Shown piece by piece: positions 36,074 to 49,899 of a stretch of DNA of 64,000 bases. Under the pieces are notes generated by a model, which saw nothing but the letters and a program-made list of their open reading frames with translations, searched no databases and was not told the DNA's origin. Position numbers and translations under genes: made by a program. Numbering within the stretch: the first letter of the stretch is position 1; every line of letters starts with the position of its first letter. This DNA is from Astropecten irregularis (taxonomy: Eukaryota; Echinodermata; Asteroidea; Paxillosida; Astropectinidae): the NCBI GenBank assembly GCA_963971285.1, contig OZ020254.1, positions 372,001 through 436,000 of the forward strand, given 5' to 3'.

Positions 36074-38149
36074 CAACACTGCAAAGAAGTATATCATAAT
36101 TTTTATACCGTAGGGCATTTGCCCACATTGACTTTGGTTGTCACCATTAATCGCGGTCATTTATTTCTCTCGAAACGGAAATTGTCCGTAATATTTCTTG
36201 TGTAATGGCCAGTAACAAGCCCAAGAGACCAAATTCAAGTCAATAAGTCCTATGAATCCAGAAGTCTTATCATCTTTGAAAATGTTTGTGTAGGTCTAAT
36301 TGACTTGCACATCAATTATTGTACGCGCGGAAATGGTTACAATAGTGCATTTTATAGGATGATTTCTGCATAATGATTCAGTTCAATGTTCTTTTATGTC
36401 ATTTGTATTTCAACTTGACTCTCGTATGGTGGATCTAACAAACGTTTGGCTGATTCAAGAGAGAAGGGTTTGGCCGATAGCTCTCACAATGTACGAAATT
36501 TATCAACAGATTTACGTGAATAGAGTTTTGTAGCAATGATAAAATAGCTTATTACAGCATCTGATTATAATGTGTGGGAGATATCGTTTTAAAGAGTTAA
36601 GGATTACAACTGATTAAAACATCATCGTTTAGTTTCGGTCGGAAATTCACTATAAATGAAATCTGAAGTCCAACCAATATTTCTCGAAAACGTTTCCTTT
36701 CCAACTGATGGTGTCATAATTGATCGGAAAAAACTGAATTCGAAAACCTAAAAACCAAAAACAATTTGTGTTTTTTTGTCCTCCAAAACCTAAACACCAT
36801 TTAATGTGTAATTTTCTAAGGTTTCCATAGTTTTATGACATTTTGAATTTAAAAATAAAGATCCCCAATTGCCCTAATATTTTGCATTTTTATAAACCTG
36901 TAAAATCTACCACATTATAATAAAAACGGATCCATCCTTGGAACATATATTTTTAAAAGGGTACGCATGGTTAATGTAGCATTGTGTTTCGTTAAAGCAG
37001 AACAGCTGAAACATCGCCATAAGTCTAGACTAACATATTACAGTTACATGACAAATATGGTGCTTTCTCGTGACTATAGTCACGTTTCATGTCGATTGTA
37101 TGATCATTATTTAATAATTCTAAAGGTTGTTATACATACGCAGCGCAGAAACCTTGGGATTTTGTTGTAACCAATGCCGACTCGTCCTGTTCTGCCATGA
37201 GGCAGCTGGTTTCATTTTTGCTGGGAAAACAAAAATTAGAAAGCCACAGTAGAAAAATCAATGCTGTGAGTTCACAGTAAAAAAATAATACATGTAATAA
37301 TAACAAGATTTAAAAAGACTCCTCATTCATTCTTCGAAGTGAAAATTTCAGGTCTCTTCATTTATTTTCAATTTGTTTTGTTGCGTTTATTGCAATTTGA
37401 ACTGTTCTTGCTTTTAATGACCCCAAGCCGATATTTGTCAATTTAAAGATGCCCACAGCCGCAAGCTGTCGGTGAAGGGAAAGACGACTATTCAATGCAA
37501 TATTTCATTTGCAAATTCTCCTCGCTGAGTCGTATAGTTTCTGGAAATACATATCCCAAGCTGGCATTATACTCTCAATGACATGCCAAGGACGCCAGAC
37601 AAATCAGTCGAATGTCATGCAAAGTCAGCATAAAAACGGTTTTCATTAACAGATGTTACACAGGCACATAATTATACCTGTCTGTATGCGGCTTATATCA
37701 TGCACGTATAAACGACACGTTGACAATGGGCTAGTACAAACACAATCATTATAGTCTTTGTAATGAAATGGCTTTGTGCTGAAGGTCGGGCATTCAGGGA
37801 AATGTGTATTTCCCATTTTTAATTTAATAGTTTTGGACATTTTATGATATTTTCCCTTATTTTCGCGAATTTTTGTTCGGAGAGAAAAATATGAGAATTG
37901 ATGATAAAAAGTATGCCTATTATGCTAAACGCTAAAACACACCGAGGTTAAGTAGATAATTAATGCACGATTTAGGTATAATGCCGTTTGGTGAAATGGG
38001 TTTTGCTTATTAGCAGCCAATGTATATAGGCCTATTGGCATGAACAAAATATAACCGGTCAATGAATGTGTACCAACATAACCATTCAAAAACAAAAATC
38101 TCTTATAACATTTTATAAGAGTAACCATGCAGAAGCAGCGCATCTTGGG
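36074..38149. other. Non-coding stretch, no gene seen
   Basis: AT-rich with no recognised feature. Open frames (for example 36967-37170 plus) are short and unrecognised. Confidence 0.6.
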
Positions 38150-38266
38150 ACCTGTTTGTTTAATGCACAGGATCACGGATTCTGGGGATCCGGATCCCAT
38201 TTTAGCGTACCCAGCATAGGACGTGGATCCCTAAATCTGGGATCCTTTGCTTTAAACAAATAAGTC
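38150..38266. mobile_element. Small foldback element with GGATCC-rich interior
   Basis: The left end is TTTGTTTAATGCACAGGATC and the right end is GGATCCTTTGCTTTAAACAA, which pair with few mismatches over about 30 bp. The interior has GGATCCGGATCCC and GTGGATCCCTAAATCTGGG. No other copy is seen in this window. Confidence 0.65.
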
Positions 38267-38453
38267 TTAATATCGATGATTACTTTCCTTACTGAAAACA
38301 AACTGCAGAATTACAACACCCAATCCTCATAGGCGCACCTGATTGCAGGAGATATTCCCATCCATGGACATGCAATCCTAATTGCCTTCTAATTTGCTGT
38401 AGCCGTGAATCGACCTTCATGAAATTTGTTTTTCTTGCTGGAAAGCGACAAAG

Positions 38454-38470
38454 CCCCCCCCCCCCCCCCC
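38454..38470. repeat. Poly-C run (17 bases)
   Basis: Uninterrupted C homopolymer. Its length may be uncertain in the assembly. Confidence 0.85.
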
Positions 38471-38958
38471 TCATTTCAAATTACCAATTCATGCATCTCA
38501 ATTTCCCTTCACCTTAGAGTTCACTAAACGATTCATTCTCGTTCCCACCAAGGTCATCTATATACACAAGGCGCTAGGTCTCGATCTTGTCTATGTGTGC
38601 CTTATTTTCATTCATTATTAATGAAACGATTATCAAAGATTGATAACTAGTAATAAACTGCTATCCAACGGATTAATTCTGGGTTGTATGGCTGGAGCTT
38701 CGGTGATTAACGGTTATCAGAATGCAGTTATTCTGTAGACGGAATATTGCACATGTGACCACGAGCTATTCTCATTGATAACCGATAACCTCTTCACCCT
38801 AATCGATGTTTTCCTGATAAACGATTATCATGCATTGGGCAGGAGTGGTCTCTTACGAGGCATGATAAAACGATTATCACTGATTTACCTTTCATCACAG
38901 GATGTAGTTCCTGGGGTGATATTGCCAAGATGTGTGGTTATCTTCTCAAAAATTCTTT
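38471..38958. other. Non-coding stretch, no gene seen
   Basis: Nothing certain. The word GATAACCG/CGATTATC and its complements recur around 38630-38880, a possible decayed inverted repeat. Confidence 0.5.
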
Positions 38959-38963
38959 CCTGG

Positions 38964-39099
38964 GTCGATTTCATGAAGCCATACGATCGATCGTAACTCG
39001 ACTAAGAAGGATAACCCGTCGTATTCTACACATGGCTGCAATGCATCATAAGTTCTACGATTGATATCATAAGTTACGATGAATTTGGTGAAACCGACC
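38964..39099. mobile_element. Family C MITE, copy C4, with 5-bp target duplication CCTGG
   Basis: The ends are GTCGATTTCATGAAGCC and TTTGGTGAAACCGACC. CCTGG stands on both sides (38959-38963 and 39100-39104). The interior has ACGATCGATCGTAACTCG, AAGGATAACCCGTCGTA and TAAGTTACGATGAA. Confidence 0.85.
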
Positions 39100-39104
39100 C
39101 CTGG

Positions 39105-41070
39105 AATTGTCAATTTTTTCCCCACAGTAAATGATCCGCAATGAATTCCTGCGTTATCTCTATGTGTCTGCGGCGCATAATTATTTTCCATCTTTATTTG
39201 TATTTCAACCCTTAAAGGTGTAACAACATTGTTGTGCACCGAACATGTACCAATAAAATCCACGTCTTATATTTGGCATGTCACTGCGATGCCAATTTCA
39301 AGCATACCATACCTTTTACCAAAATGCATTGTAGTCAGAATGCATTTCTGCCATTGTCTGCTACATCTACTGAGTGATAAACATGTGATAACGTGCGACT
39401 TATAAAAGAAGAAGAAGAAAGAAGTCGTCCATATAATTCCTCTGCTTCTATAATTCCATGGTCTTCTTGTCCTTGCCCTTTTAAACTGTCCTCGACTTTG
39501 ATCTTGATTTTGTTCTCTGTCGATATAACGCACAGGGTCACACTCGTAGTCTTCTCTCGTGTACGCCTATTGACCTATTATGGGTTTAATATTCACATCG
39601 GATTATTATTATAATTACAATACGAAGACAAAATCCTACTAAAGTAGTTTCATTGCTACAATCTTTGTCAGTAATAGAAGTTAGGATTGAAAACGTCTCA
39701 TGTCCACTTGTATAGTTCTTGTGGCAATTTAAAAGTTATGTTTTTCTAAGGCCGTTAATATGTTTTCATAAAACAAATCGAGTCTGAAGCATGTATTGAG
39801 TTGCTATCGTCGTGTGGGTGTATTTTATCAATATTTCACATGCACGCCCCAGGGAGTCCGGTAGTGATATGTGCTCATGCACTTTAGGAATAAATAAAGA
39901 AGGGGGAAAGACGGAGTTCTGAACGGCAGGGAATTAAAGACAAACCCGTCCCTCAGTTCTAGTCTGCCTGGAGGTTTTTGGTTTCTCCTCGCATTATACG
40001 TGATCAACGTTGGCTGATTCACTCACAGGGACAGCTATACACAGCGTGCTGTACATATGCTGAATCTTCGTGGCTAATTCTTACTGTGGTATATACCCTG
40101 TTGCTATACGATGGAAACTTGTGATTTGAAACCCATTCCACTCCATCCTAATATACCCCGAAGCACCCCAAGATGGTTCAGAATTTGTGCTAAGGCCAAA
40201 AGTTGTATACATGATGGAATATCCTTTTCCAATATCACATGGAAATTATTTCTGTCGAACTCACCAAATATGAAAAACGAAGGAAGGAAATGAGTGCGGT
40301 TTTTTTTTAATTTCTGAGGCTATATTCTGTTGCTGGAGTTAGGTAGGAGGGATGGGAGGACGGACAGGGCCATCACCTGCACGGTGTTTCCCCGGGCAGT
40401 CTGACGGTCAGCGCCCAGGGGCACACGGGTAAGAAGAAGAAGAACACTCGGAATGGATGATCACCCGACGAAATTCAATTTCCAATATTCTCGCATGGCA
40501 GGATTGCCCGTGCCTAAATGAATTAAACTTTGCAGGCGGCAGGCAGTAGGACACGAAACACTCTGGTGGTACTTTCCATCCCTTCTTTGCCTGCCGTTGC
40601 CGTGTTTAGATCTTAGAGGGGAGGGGAGGGGAGGGGGAGGGGTGGATGAGCTCTCGTCTTGTCTGCTTAACACTCTACTGATGTATTTCAGCAACCGGGG
40701 GCGGTGTTGGCTGATGAACTCTCTGAATCTGTTTGTACTGAAACATTCCTGGTCCCTTGAAGACAAAATAAACCCTTCCGTCGCCGAAAGACGCCCAAAT
40801 CAATCTTGACTCCTTTTAGTTCATCAAATTCGCGTCGTGTGTGTCATGTTTTCTTTTCGCAGAATCCAATATTATGCGAATTATAGGCCTTTATGATATA
40901 TATACACTTGATGAATGTCATATACTTCATAGTGCATCGACTTAGGTTGAAATGCATGTCAAGTCGCTGCCATGTGCCCCAAGACTGGAATGGCCGGGTG
41001 CCTTTATTCCACTGTCAGCAATTGTTAGAAGCCGTATAGTACCCTGTCTTCGTCGAAATATGTGATTTGG
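39105..41070. other. Non-coding stretch, no gene seen
   Basis: A GAA-rich tract lies at about 39405-39423 and a GGGGA-type purine tract at 40615-40642. No coding feature is recognised. Confidence 0.6.
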
Positions 41071-41310
41071 GGGTTTACGAAACGGAGGCTTAGGCTCAGG
41101 CTCAGGCTCCAGCTCTGTCATTCATTATGCTGAAAATATAGGTTGTGGCTTTTCATTAAAGGTGAAGTTATGTTTTCCTTTTCAAACCAGAGAATCTACT
41201 TCCGAACCGCTGTCAAAAGCCTGTATTTTGATACCCGTTATTTCGGAATGGATTCTTGAAAATGGAGACGGAGCCTGAGACGAAGCCTGATCCTCCGTTT
41301 CATAAACTCC
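41071..41310. mobile_element. Family F foldback MITE, copy F3
   Basis: The left end is GGGTTTACGAAACGGAGGC followed by TTAGGCTCAGGCTCAGGCTCC. The right end is GACGGAGCCTGAGACGAAGCC and CCTCCGTTTCATAAACTCCC. The middle contains CAAACCAGAGAATCTACTTC and CCTGTATTTTGATACCCG as in F4. Confidence 0.85.
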
Positions 41311-41885
41311 CTATGGAATAATTGGGTGCCTTTATTCTACTGTCAACAATTGTCAGAAGCCGTATAGTACCCTGTCTTCTCAACATTGGGTATACCCTTT
41401 ATAGTCTGGGGAATTGTCATGTTCACTATGTGTGTGAGGTCGAGTTAACTTGGTGCACCAGACATTAGTCAGATCACAGTTGACAATTCGATTCGTAAAA
41501 GGCTTATTATGATGATTAAAACAATCATTTTTATGTAAATGTATATATTTATTTATAAGGATGTTCATGTTTGATTTTTCCGAGTACTGAGACAGTCGTA
41601 ATACCTTAACTGCATGTACGTGCATATATGCTTATATTGAAAGCAATCCATTCGACCTTTACAAACACATTAAGTTTGGCATTGAAGCTGGCTCCACATA
41701 TCTTCTGAAATATTAAACAGAATTACGCTTTCTGCTTCATTTATTATATACATACCTTATCTCCGATCAAATATTAAAGTAAATAGAGGGGGAAACATTT
41801 CAAACTTCAATACACTTAAAGGTCACCCAAAGGCACATGGTTTGATCACATAAATATCTCCACGTTGTTTACATTATGTTAAAGG
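41311..41885. other. Non-coding stretch, no gene seen
   Basis: A second partial copy of the unique flank of F3 (GCCTTTATTCTACTGTCAAC to GTACCCTGTCTTC, about 41328-41377) repeats 41000-41050, so F3 lies between two diverged direct repeats of about 50 bp. Otherwise nothing. Confidence 0.65.
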
Positions 41886-42032
41886 TTAAAGGTATAATAC
41901 ATTATTGTAATGGTCACAGAACAGCAATAATGGTATTGTTTCTACCAGCACCATCTTCATACCCTGAAAGTTATAGGTAAATCTGTGAACATTTCTGTTT
42001 CGGTATGTTACCAATCCTGTACTTTACCTTTA
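41886..42032 (+). mobile_element. Family A element, copy A9 (internally deleted)
   Basis: TTAAAGGTATAATACATTAT and GTCACAGAACAGCA are followed directly by GGTATTGTTTCTACCAGCACC and CCAATCCTGTACTTTACCTTT. About 200 bp of the middle are missing, while both ends survive. Confidence 0.85.
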
Positions 42033-42500
42033 TGTACATATTTGGTAATACTTTCTAACTGGGAGGTAGAACATTATAATCGAACCAACCGTACATGTTT
42101 AGTACTAAAACTGCATTATTATCTTGTGAAGAATTTATCCAGATTGGTGTTCACGTCTTTGTGGACAAACGGTTTGTAATCGAAATCATCTGACATGGTT
42201 TGAACATTTTCATATTTCAGTCTGACCTTTTTTTGTAGAGGGAAATGTTTCGCAGGAGATTTGAATCTTTGTAATTTAGTCAAACTGTAGTCGAAACTTT
42301 ACCAAAATGATTTGTTTTTCATCTTCACCAATCTGTGTATACCTTTAAGTCCATGTCAAGTTTGTCTAGCAAATTAACATCTGTCTGAATACGGTGAAGT
42401 ATTGGATTGTGATTTCATGTCGTGAAGTCTTCCGTGTGTCTCACATTAACAGGGAACGGATCATCCCTTCTAGATATAAATACCTGCAGTACACGTTTTA
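42033..42500. other. Non-coding stretch, no gene seen
   Basis: Nothing recognised. Confidence 0.5.
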
Positions 42501-42639
42501 AGCCGTGTCCCAAATCTCCGTATGGCTGTGGCTGCACATTACACAATCATGCACGTATGACAACCACTAGCCAGTGACTGCAGCCGTTTCCATAGACGTG
42601 TGTTATTTGCAGTAGCAGCCAGAGATTTGCGACACGGCC
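42501..42639. mobile_element. Family H foldback MITE, copy H2
   Basis: The left end is AGCCGTGTCCCAAATCTCCG and the right end is AGCCAGAGATTTGCGACACGGC. Inside are AGTGACTGCAGCCGTTTCCA and TAGACGTGTGTTATTTGCAG. It agrees with H1 and H3. Confidence 0.8.
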
Positions 42640-42715
42640 TGCTGTCCATGCACATCTTCAGATAATATCTAATCCACGTGCTGGATTAGTCAGCTAGGCC
42701 TACGCGTCTAGCCAC

Positions 42716-42847
42716 TGTGGCCGTTTTTTACTGTTTTCTCAAAAAGTGGGCACCGTATGGGACTGAAATTTTCACAGATTACTTTTGATATTTTTGCCAA
42801 TGAATCTGTATTTCTTTGATAAAAACCAAAGTATGATACTATCTATA
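42716..42847 (-). mobile_element. Family B fragment, copy B4
   Basis: GTGGCCGTTTTTTACTGTTT, AAAGTGGGCACCGTATGGG, AATGAATCTGTATTTCTTTG and AAAGTATGATACTATC match the B-specific 5' half at 8935-9085. It is cut by a C-run at 42848-42864. Confidence 0.8.
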
Positions 42848-43175
42848 ACCCCCCCCCCCCCCCTTGGGCTCCCTAAAAAAAATGAAAAAGCTCCCTACCA
42901 AAGAAGGGGGACACAAATTGCTATTGTTCCTATCTTGTTCATTCTCGTGTTCCCATTCCCATACATATTTCAAGAAATGAGATGTTCAAGCTATGTAAAC
43001 GGGACGGAGATTTCCTGTCTAATTAAGGGCAGGTGTAACATTTGCCAACCAGTCAAAGCGAACAGCATTCTTGATTACAGAAAGTGCTTCGCTTGAATGC
43101 ACCAAATACGCGCGCCTCGTTTGCCGTGTGTGTTTGGAGTAGAAACAGTGGCAGATCAAATCTTTCAGCTGCAAA

Positions 43176-44244
<1,069 letters not shown>

Positions 44245-44490
44245 TGCACAACCACCATCACCCAATATATCACCATATCGCCTCACCACCCCGACCTTAA
44301 CATCTCACCACTCCGTGCTACCACAGAAACGCGTATCAGTCACCAGCCCCGCCCTCATCCACCACACCAATACTCCCACCTCACCCTTACAACAACCCAC
44401 CACAATGACCAACCTCCCATCATACCACCTCCCTGACCCCTGAACGTTCTGCCACCGCCACCACCCTGACCCCTCAACACCCCACCGTGA
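44245..44490. repeat. Strand-asymmetric C/A-rich tract
   Basis: The plus strand is almost free of G. It is built of CACC, CCACC and ACAACC words (for example CCACCACACCAATACTCCC) over about 245 bp. It is not a clean tandem repeat but may be a decayed (ACC)n-type satellite. Open frames over it are compositional. Confidence 0.75.
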
Positions 44491-44811
44491 CCGCTACTTA
44501 ACCTCAACTGAGTCTATACAAGCACAAACAACCTTTACCCCTCGCTATCAGCAGCTGCATATACCAAACATTCTGCATAGGCCTACATGCAATTGTTTCT
44601 TTCTGTTCTAAATTCAATATTTGTATAACCGCATTGTTGCCAGCAATCTACCATATGGTTGTCCTGATTGGCCCGGAAAAATAACATATATTGTAATTTG
44701 GGTGACATTCGAAAAACACTTACGACAACAAGTTGCAATATTATTGCGTATGATTACACTACATGTCCTTCTATATCTTTTGCTTGAGTGAAACATATGG
44801 TTGACCATCCT

Positions 44812-44951
44812 GGGGTCGATTTTACAAAAACTCATCGTAACTTACTATCAATCGTAGGACTTATGATGCACTGCAGCCTAACGTAGGATGCGATAAGTTA
44901 TCCTTCGTAACTTGACTTAAGGTCGATCGTAGGGCTTCGTGAAATTGACCA
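44812..44951. mobile_element. Family C MITE, copy C5
   Basis: GGGGTCGATTTTACAAAAACTC, AACTTACTATCAATCGTAGG, GCAGCCTAACGTAGGATGCG and GGTCGATCGTAGGGCTTCG, ending GTGAAATTGACC. No convincing target duplication is visible. Confidence 0.85.
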
Positions 44952-46881
44952 CAGATAGTAGTCGTTACTAAAGAGTCGAAAGAGAGCTTTCATTACAATC
45001 ATCTATTGTTTAAATTGTATGGTATCACAAACCGTACAAATATTGAAATCGGTGTCCGCGTGTATGTAATATCAACGAATAATGATTTGTGTTTTTGGCA
45101 GCGAGTTTGTGGACGGTTATATTTTGTTTAACTTCATACACCTGGCATCAGCTGGTTTGATTTTTTCTCTTTTAGGTTTTCAAATGCAGATTTCAAGAAT
45201 ATTTAGCTGAAATATCGGTTGTAGAATAGTAGAATTATTTTCAGACCAAATTTAAAAATAAATTGATAAATAATTTTAATTGTTTATCCTGTTGATCCTA
45301 TAGACTACCTGTAGCTGATCAAAAGATCTGTGATAATAAATATTATAATAAATGAAACAAGATAATGCTTAAATCTCTTAAAACAATGTGGGTAGGATGT
45401 GAAGCTTTGCATGGTGGAAGTAACGTAACTAGAGTAGGTTTGCTGAGACACCATGTATAATCTCTTTTATAGAAATGTGGTTCTGAAAAGAACCGATGAG
45501 AATAGTCTCCACGTTCCGGCCAGTGTACTCTGGTCCTCCTCATGTGAAATGTGAAATTTTAATGTGAACATTGTCAGATCCATTCCGCTCCATTTTGTAT
45601 AATCGGAGACCTCTCATTCAGCAAATGTCCCTTTCATATTAGACTTTATCTTTGAGTATCATGAAAAAGCCAACGATATTTTGCTTGAAAGAAACTACAC
45701 GCGTGATATCCCCCATAGCTCACCGTGCGGCGGCTCGCTGACAAAGGTTTGTCATGATGCGAATATTAAAGGCAGCTTACAGGATTTTCAAAGGCCTCCA
45801 AATTTGTTTTTATTAAGTTTGAGACAGAAAATGGACTCAACAGTTCGTAAACACTGCAAAGAGTCACCATGGGAAATCTTGGTTCATCAGATGCTGGGGT
45901 TTTCAAGGAAATCAAGATTTAGTGTCTTTTTAAACAGAAAGATCGTTCGTCCGAACGATTTAGTAGCATTTCGAAAGCGTGGTGTAACCGTGAAGGATTC
46001 AGAGGGGAGGGGGAGTTTATTTCGGCCGTATTTCTGCTACCCAGCTGAACAAAGCGCATACAGGTACATGAAACAACGTCTGTAAGGAAGTTTAAGACCT
46101 TCGCTTTTGTTTAAATACCAAATTCAGCCACAGCGCACATCTTTGCAAATCCTATAATGCTCCTTTTAAACCAATTCACCTGAAAGCGGTCGCTCTATAA
46201 ACACATATGTCTCATTCTTCATCCCTACTCCTCTGGGATTTGTATGTGCACTTCTAAGCTGTGATGAGGGAATATTATATTCATCATAAAATAGGTCGAC
46301 TGTATCTAAGTTTGGAATTATTAATCTTCTTCCTTCGTACATAAATCTTACCGTTTTACACCGATGAAAGCAGACCAGGCGGACAACCACTCTCCCTTTA
46401 TCTCGTTTTTTCCTTTAATCTCGCCGGTTAAGCGTTTCATTCCCCTTTGTATAAAAATTCATCAAGGCTGTTTAATACGCACGCACGCACGCACGTTACT
46501 ACTTCGATGTATCTGGCGAGACGGCGTTAGGCACGGGTCTGAATTTAAATTTCAAGACGCGTTATTTCACTCCATGTAGTGTGTGTGTCTGATAACATGC
46601 AAGGCAAATACGTCCGTGAAGAATACCATTAGCTACACGAGAAAAAATAAAAAGGTGGTTGCCAAATGATTTGATAGGTAAAGCTTTTCAGCCCATAAAG
46701 TGAGTAAACTTCATGAAAGTGTGATGAGTGGAGTGGGCGAGGCACCGCCCACTGGAATTGGAAATCGCTATACATGTATAACAGCGCGTATAACACAACC
46801 TATAGAGACTCTTGATATACTTGATATGCCCACCCTCAATCACTCCTCTGTTAGACCCTATGTGTTATTATCGTATACAGC
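44952..46881. other. Non-coding stretch, no gene supported
   Basis: The open frame 45681-46085 (plus) is 134 codons with a TTG start and no motif I can name. An ACGC tetranucleotide run is at 46478-46495. No gene is called. Confidence 0.55.
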
Positions 46882-47221
46882 TTAAAGGTATAATACATGA
46901 TTGATAAAGGTCACAGAACACCACTAACGCTTTGTCTGATCAAACATGTACATGAAATAATAAACCTGTGGACATCTGAGTCACGAGAAAAAAGCGAAAA
47001 ACCGACTCATTTTTTCTTAATATAAAACAAAGAATGGTTGTGGTCTTACTCAGAGATCAAAACTGTTTTCGGTCTTTGTTTGACTAATTTCTGGATCAAC
47101 ACGATTTCAGGTGGAAATATTTAACGGTATGTTTCTACCAGCACCATACCTGAAAGTTATATGTTAATCTGTGAACATTTCTATTTGGGTATGTTATACC
47201 AATCCTGTACTGTACCTTTAA
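46882..47221 (+). mobile_element. Family A element, copy A10
   Basis: Bounded by TTAA on both sides (CTTAAAGGTATAATACATG to CTGTACTGTACCTTTAA). A small deletion removes the GAAAATTTGAGCTCAATC part. Other landmarks are in order. Confidence 0.88.
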
Positions 47222-48263
47222 TACATCAGCCTTTGGGAGCTGGGCTATACATCCCACGCAATGAACCTTCTCTGCTCCTATGGGAGGAGAGAGAGAGGGG
47301 GGATAAGTGCTTCTCTCAGGGACACGAAACACCACTACCTCCACGACAGGACTCGAACCCCATTAGTGGAATTGATAGTCACAAGATCTCATCCTATATA
47401 GATTGTAGGGCATATAGGTAGTTAGGTCCACGTGTAGCCCGTTTTGGTATAGCGATTGCAAATGAATTCCAAGTGTTGTCGTCCGTGACACGACCCACCA
47501 ACGTTGCCACTTGTGCCTGCTTTAGTGTGCCCGGATTTGGGAGCAGAGAGTCTGATGTGGAATCGATGTAAAGAGACTATCCAAGTCGCTGCAACTATTT
47601 AGACAAGACACTGATCCCTTGCAGCTCGAAGGCATGGCAGCCTGCCTATTCGATCCCAAACCGCCATTAAGTGTTGGTTGTGGTGAATCGATTATGTGGA
47701 ATCGATACTGGTCTCGCCGACACTGCTGGAAAGGTCTTGCATAATCAAGTTGCGATAACAGGTTTAATAGCTTCCGACGGACCTGTCGCAATGTACTAGT
47801 CGATTATTCAACTAACTCTCCCGTGAAACCCAAACTGCGAATTTGTTTAATTTCCGAGCTAAAAGCAACCGCGTACATACCAGGCTTGAACGGAGCCGAG
47901 TGTCTTTCCCCCGATATACTTGATTCCTTTCCCGGGGAAAACGCCAACCGCAGGAGATGCATAATTCCAATGTAATTTGCAAGGTTTGATTAGTTTTTCA
48001 TGGAGTTTTCATTCGATTCTGCAGTCCATCTAATATAGGTACATTGGGCACGGTAGTGGCCAGTCACCCAATATTAAACGGGCAGGGAGTCAAACGATAC
48101 CTTACCTCCCAACACGCCGGTAATTAGACCTAATCAGAAAGGAATGACCGGTATCTTGTTTCCTAACGATACTCGTCATTTACATCACCAATCTGCTTTT
48201 ATAGGGAATTCTACAACTCGCGTGAAATAAAGGCAATTTAATATCTCGCTCCTGCTGCAAATT
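47222..48263. other. Non-coding stretch, possible tRNA-like remnant at 47349-47359
   Basis: On the minus strand GGTTCGAGTCC (47349-47359) fits a Pol III B box, but no convincing A box or paired arms accompany it. Nothing else is recognised. Confidence 0.5.
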
Positions 48264-48347
48264 ACAACCACACTAGCTAGTAACTGCAGCCGGTCCATAG
48301 AGTTTTGTGTTATTTGCAGCCCCAGCCAGATATTTGGGACACATCCT
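48264..48347. mobile_element. Family H fragment, copy H3
   Basis: ACTAGCTAGTAACTGCAGCCGG, GTGTTATTTGCAGCCCC and AGATATTTGGGACACATCC match the right half of H2. The left half is absent. Confidence 0.7.
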
Positions 48348-48376
48348 TAGCCACGTTTACTTGCAATGTCGAGCGA

Positions 48377-48610
48377 ACTATGGGCCTTTACGAAACCAGG
48401 TTTGGGCTCGGCTTAGGATTTATTTCGCTACCGTCATTTTGAGGCCCAGAAAAAAACGAAACGAAGGGACTGGGCCACATGACGAAGCCGAAGAAAGGCT
48501 CCAGCTTCGCCATGTATCCCAAGCTGCTTCATTTCATTTAGGAGACAAAATGACGGTAGCAAACAAATGCCAAGCCTAGCCTCAAGCCTCATTTGGTAAA
48601 GGCCATATGA
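48377..48610. mobile_element. Foldback MITE with family F-like ends
   Basis: The left end is ATGGGCCTTTACGAAACCAGG followed by TTTGGGCTCGGCTTAGG. The right end is CCAAGCCTAGCCTCAAGCC and TCATTTGGTAAAGGCCAT. Inner arms TTTCGCTACCGTCATTTTG and CAAAATGACGGTAGCAAAC also pair. The interior is unlike F2-F4, so this may be a related but separate family. Confidence 0.75.
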
Positions 48611-48629
48611 TTACCGTATACTACCTTTA

Positions 48630-48836
48630 AAGAGCCTAACATTTGCTTTAACGAAACATTTATGTTGCATAGAAATAAATTGGCTAGCCGGAAATCCTTG
48701 CGAATATCAGACTGAACAAATGATGGCTGATTGATGAAAAGCAATAAATATCACAGGGGAATTTTGGCTGATGATCCTGGAGACTTTGAATGCTGTGCAA
48801 ATGTTGGTTCTTGAGAAGCTCTGTTAATGTGCCCCT
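48630..48836. mobile_element. Family G MITE, copy 3 (diverged)
   Basis: GAGCCTAACATTTGCTTTAACG at the left, GACTGAACAAATGATGGCTG in the middle and TTGAGAAGCTCTGTTAATGTG with GCCCC at the right match the G layout with many changes. Confidence 0.6.
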
Positions 48837-49899
48837 CGATTATAATTGAGGAAGTTGACTTGTACAGAAGTATTATAGGCCTATCGTATTGAACAGTTTC
48901 AAATGATTTTAAATACTTCGTTTTTCATGATTGATACACCGCGTAGCTATTACAAGGTGCGATACCTCATTTGGGAATACTGTGCACAATCCACGTCCAT
49001 TGAATTTGAATTTCTGCACCACGTCACAGAATTGAAAAGGAAAAACTCTCTCATTTTGCATTCATGTATATGCAGTCGTAATGCGGTGCACACTTAACGT
49101 CGGCATGTATAAGGAATCCATCTCTAAAGCTGCAGTATATATAGCTGTTCCTATAATATAAGTCGATTTTATTTTGACAATAGCGATGGAGCTTTACATA
49201 TTCAGAAGCCATTACACATAGGTGTACTTAAGACTGCATGTCAATACGTATAATATTCCCTTGTGCTCGTGGACTGGTTATAGGCTTTCGAGCTACGGTG
49301 CTTAGGGCGCTTTTGAGGAATCCTTGGTTTCATTACCAGAAAATATAAATAATAAAAATGGGCAGATTTTTAACAATCGTCAGTACAGACATTGTGGAGG
49401 AATATTATGCACGAAGCTCCGTACAGGGTGAGATGAAAAGATTCCTGCATTAATATTTCATTACCCCGCTCAGGGGCATACATTTGGAAATGATTTTGTT
49501 CCCATTATACATGCCCCTGGTAATGTGAGACTTGTGTGTGCAGTATAGAAAGTGCTTTATAAACATGTTTTGAGGGAAGCTGGGGTTAATGTACTCGTTG
49601 GATGATTGCACATCCGCTGGGATCAGATTTCCCGGGAAGCACATGATAATTAACAGTAACATTTTAAAGTGAGGCAAATCTCATGTTCAAATTTTCCGGA
49701 AAAGTTAAGTAATGAGAAGCGTGTTGAAACGTAAAACCTGGAATTCATCAGCTTTTCTTCGAGCTCACCAAGAAAACTGATCGAAAAGCAAGTATCGATT
49801 GTCAAAGAGCAGGAAAGAAAAGAAATTGAAGAACCATTTATATTTTTAACAGCATTTTGGTGGAAAAAGTTCAATTTTTCAATTGTGTTTTCCCGAAAT
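48837..49899. other. Non-coding stretch, no gene seen
   Basis: Nothing recognised. Confidence 0.55.

Noticed and set aside
45681-46085. 134-codon plus-strand frame
   Set aside because: Non-ATG start, no recognised motif, no exon signals at its edges.
47349-47359. Possible second Pol III B box (GGTTCGAGTCC on the minus strand)
   Set aside because: No A box at a suitable distance and no paired arms, so it is not called as a tRNA.
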